This document shows, piece after piece, positions 5,334 to 5,593 of a DNA stretch of 5,593 nt (its first letter is position 1; each line of letters opens with the position of its first letter). The notes under the pieces are model-generated. The model worked only from the letters and a program-made list of their open reading frames with translations, searched no databases and was not told where the DNA came from. The translations under genes were made by a program, and so were the position numbers. Source of the stretch: an uncultured Elusimicrobia bacterium (GTDB lineage Bacteria; Elusimicrobiota; Elusimicrobia; Elusimicrobiales; Elusimicrobiaceae); the NCBI GenBank assembly GCA_947164805.1, contig CAMUXX010000072.1:1-5593 (forward strand). Direction: 5' to 3'.

Positions 5334-5358
5334 ATACTAAATTGTATAATATTAGTAT
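5334..5358. promoter_or_regulatory. Inverted repeat between divergent genes, candidate operator
   Basis: ATACTAA at 5334-5340 and TTAGTAT at 5352-5358 are exact reverse complements separated by 11 bases (25 bp overall). The element fills most of the 29-bp gap between the two divergent start codons, covers the plus-strand -10 box and touches the plus-strand ATG. A dimeric regulator bound here could control both directions. In DNA this AT-rich, 7-bp arms can also arise by chance. Confidence 0.45.
5345..5350 (+). promoter_or_regulatory. Consensus -10 box of the metallophosphoesterase gene
   Basis: A perfect TATAAT ends six bases before the ATG at 5357, so transcription would start at or next to the start codon and give a leaderless or nearly leaderless mRNA. 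I see no good -35 hexamer at 16-18 bases upstream. On the minus strand TATTAT (5346-5351) or TAGTAT (5334-5339) could be the -10 of the dehydrogenase operon, again with a very short leader. Confidence 0.45.
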
Positions 5359-5593
5359 GAGAAGGAAAAGTACCAAAAAAGCCAAAAAAGTGTTTATTAT
5401 AGGGGATGTTCACGGTGAATATCACGGCTTTGCCGCAGCTTTGATTCACGCAAAACTAATGAACCCGGAACTTAAATGGACCGGTAAAAAAAATATTTTG
5501 GTCCAAATAGGGGATATTATTGACAGGGGCATCTATTCTATGCAAGTTGATAAACTTTTAAATCCTTCACAGATTTCATTTGCGCTATCCCCT
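5357..5593 (+). CDS. PPP-type metallophosphoesterase, N-terminal part, 3' end outside the window
   Basis: The first 79 codons of a calcineurin-like metallophosphoesterase, which uses two metal ions to hydrolyse phosphate esters. Motif I is Gly16-Asp17-Val-His19-Gly20 and motif II is Gly52-Asp53-Ile-Ile-Asp56-Arg57-Gly58 (GDIIDRG), the form typical of the serine/threonine-phosphatase and diadenosine-tetraphosphatase-like branch. The GNHE motif and the metal-binding histidines would lie past the right edge. The N-terminus is very basic (MRRKSTKKAKK) with no signal peptide or membrane segment. An in-frame TAG at 5327-5329 limits the start; ATG 5357 is the first ATG, though TTG at 5342 and GTG at 5390 cannot be excluded. 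No Shine-Dalgarno site precedes the ATG. It is divergent from the dehydrogenase operon with 29 bp between start codons. Whether it acts on proteins or nucleotides cannot be told from this part. Confidence 0.85.
   Translation, partial: MRRKSTKKAKKVFIIGDVHGEYHGFAAALIHAKLMNPELKWTGKKNILVQIGDIIDRGIYSMQVDKLLNPSQISFALSP

Overview
The window comes from an AT-rich bacterial chromosome. LepA, a tandem-FeS glycolate-oxidase-type subunit and clear Shine-Dalgarno (SD) sites at two genes point to a bacterium. The proteins are rich in Lys, Ile and Asn, and intergenic DNA is full of A/T runs. Lineage cannot be fixed from the sequence; an Elusimicrobiota-like or other low-GC gut or environmental bacterium is only a guess.

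Layout. (1) Bases 2-1330, plus strand: the C-terminal three quarters of elongation factor 4 (lepA), cut by the left edge. (2) 1331-1808: a 478-bp gap between convergent genes, packed with repeats: a 63-bp direct repeat (first 43 bp exact), an inverted copy of its core, a diverged second repeat family, and a sharply GC-rich islet. A plus-strand terminator-like hairpin closes the gap. (3) 1809-2216, minus strand: a small three-repeat TPR protein. (4) 2217-2497: a gap with no confident gene, holding a chain of inverted repeats. The main one is a 117-bp element that folds on paper into a branched structure; a possible 46-codon small ORF overlaps it. (5) 2498-3430 and 3411-5327, minus strand: a two-gene operon with a 20-bp overlap. 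The first gene is a GlcD-type flavin dehydrogenase fused to a shortened GlcE-like domain; the second is a GlcF-like protein with two [4Fe-4S] motifs but without the usual C-terminal CCG cysteine motifs. (6) 5328-5356: a 29-bp divergent promoter region with a perfect inverted repeat. (7) 5357 to the right edge, plus strand: the start of a PPP-type metallophosphoesterase.

How the genes fit together. The glc pair should form a membrane-associated oxidase that takes electrons from a 2-hydroxy acid (glycolate or D-lactate; the substrate cannot be read here) through FAD and two FeS clusters to the respiratory chain. It is a condensed form of the three-gene glcDEF system. lepA is housekeeping. The TPR gene lies downstream of glcF on the same strand and could be reached by read-through, but the 281-bp structured gap suggests separate control. 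The most unusual parts are the reduced GlcDE/GlcF architecture, the structured element at 2269-2385 and the repeat patch after lepA.
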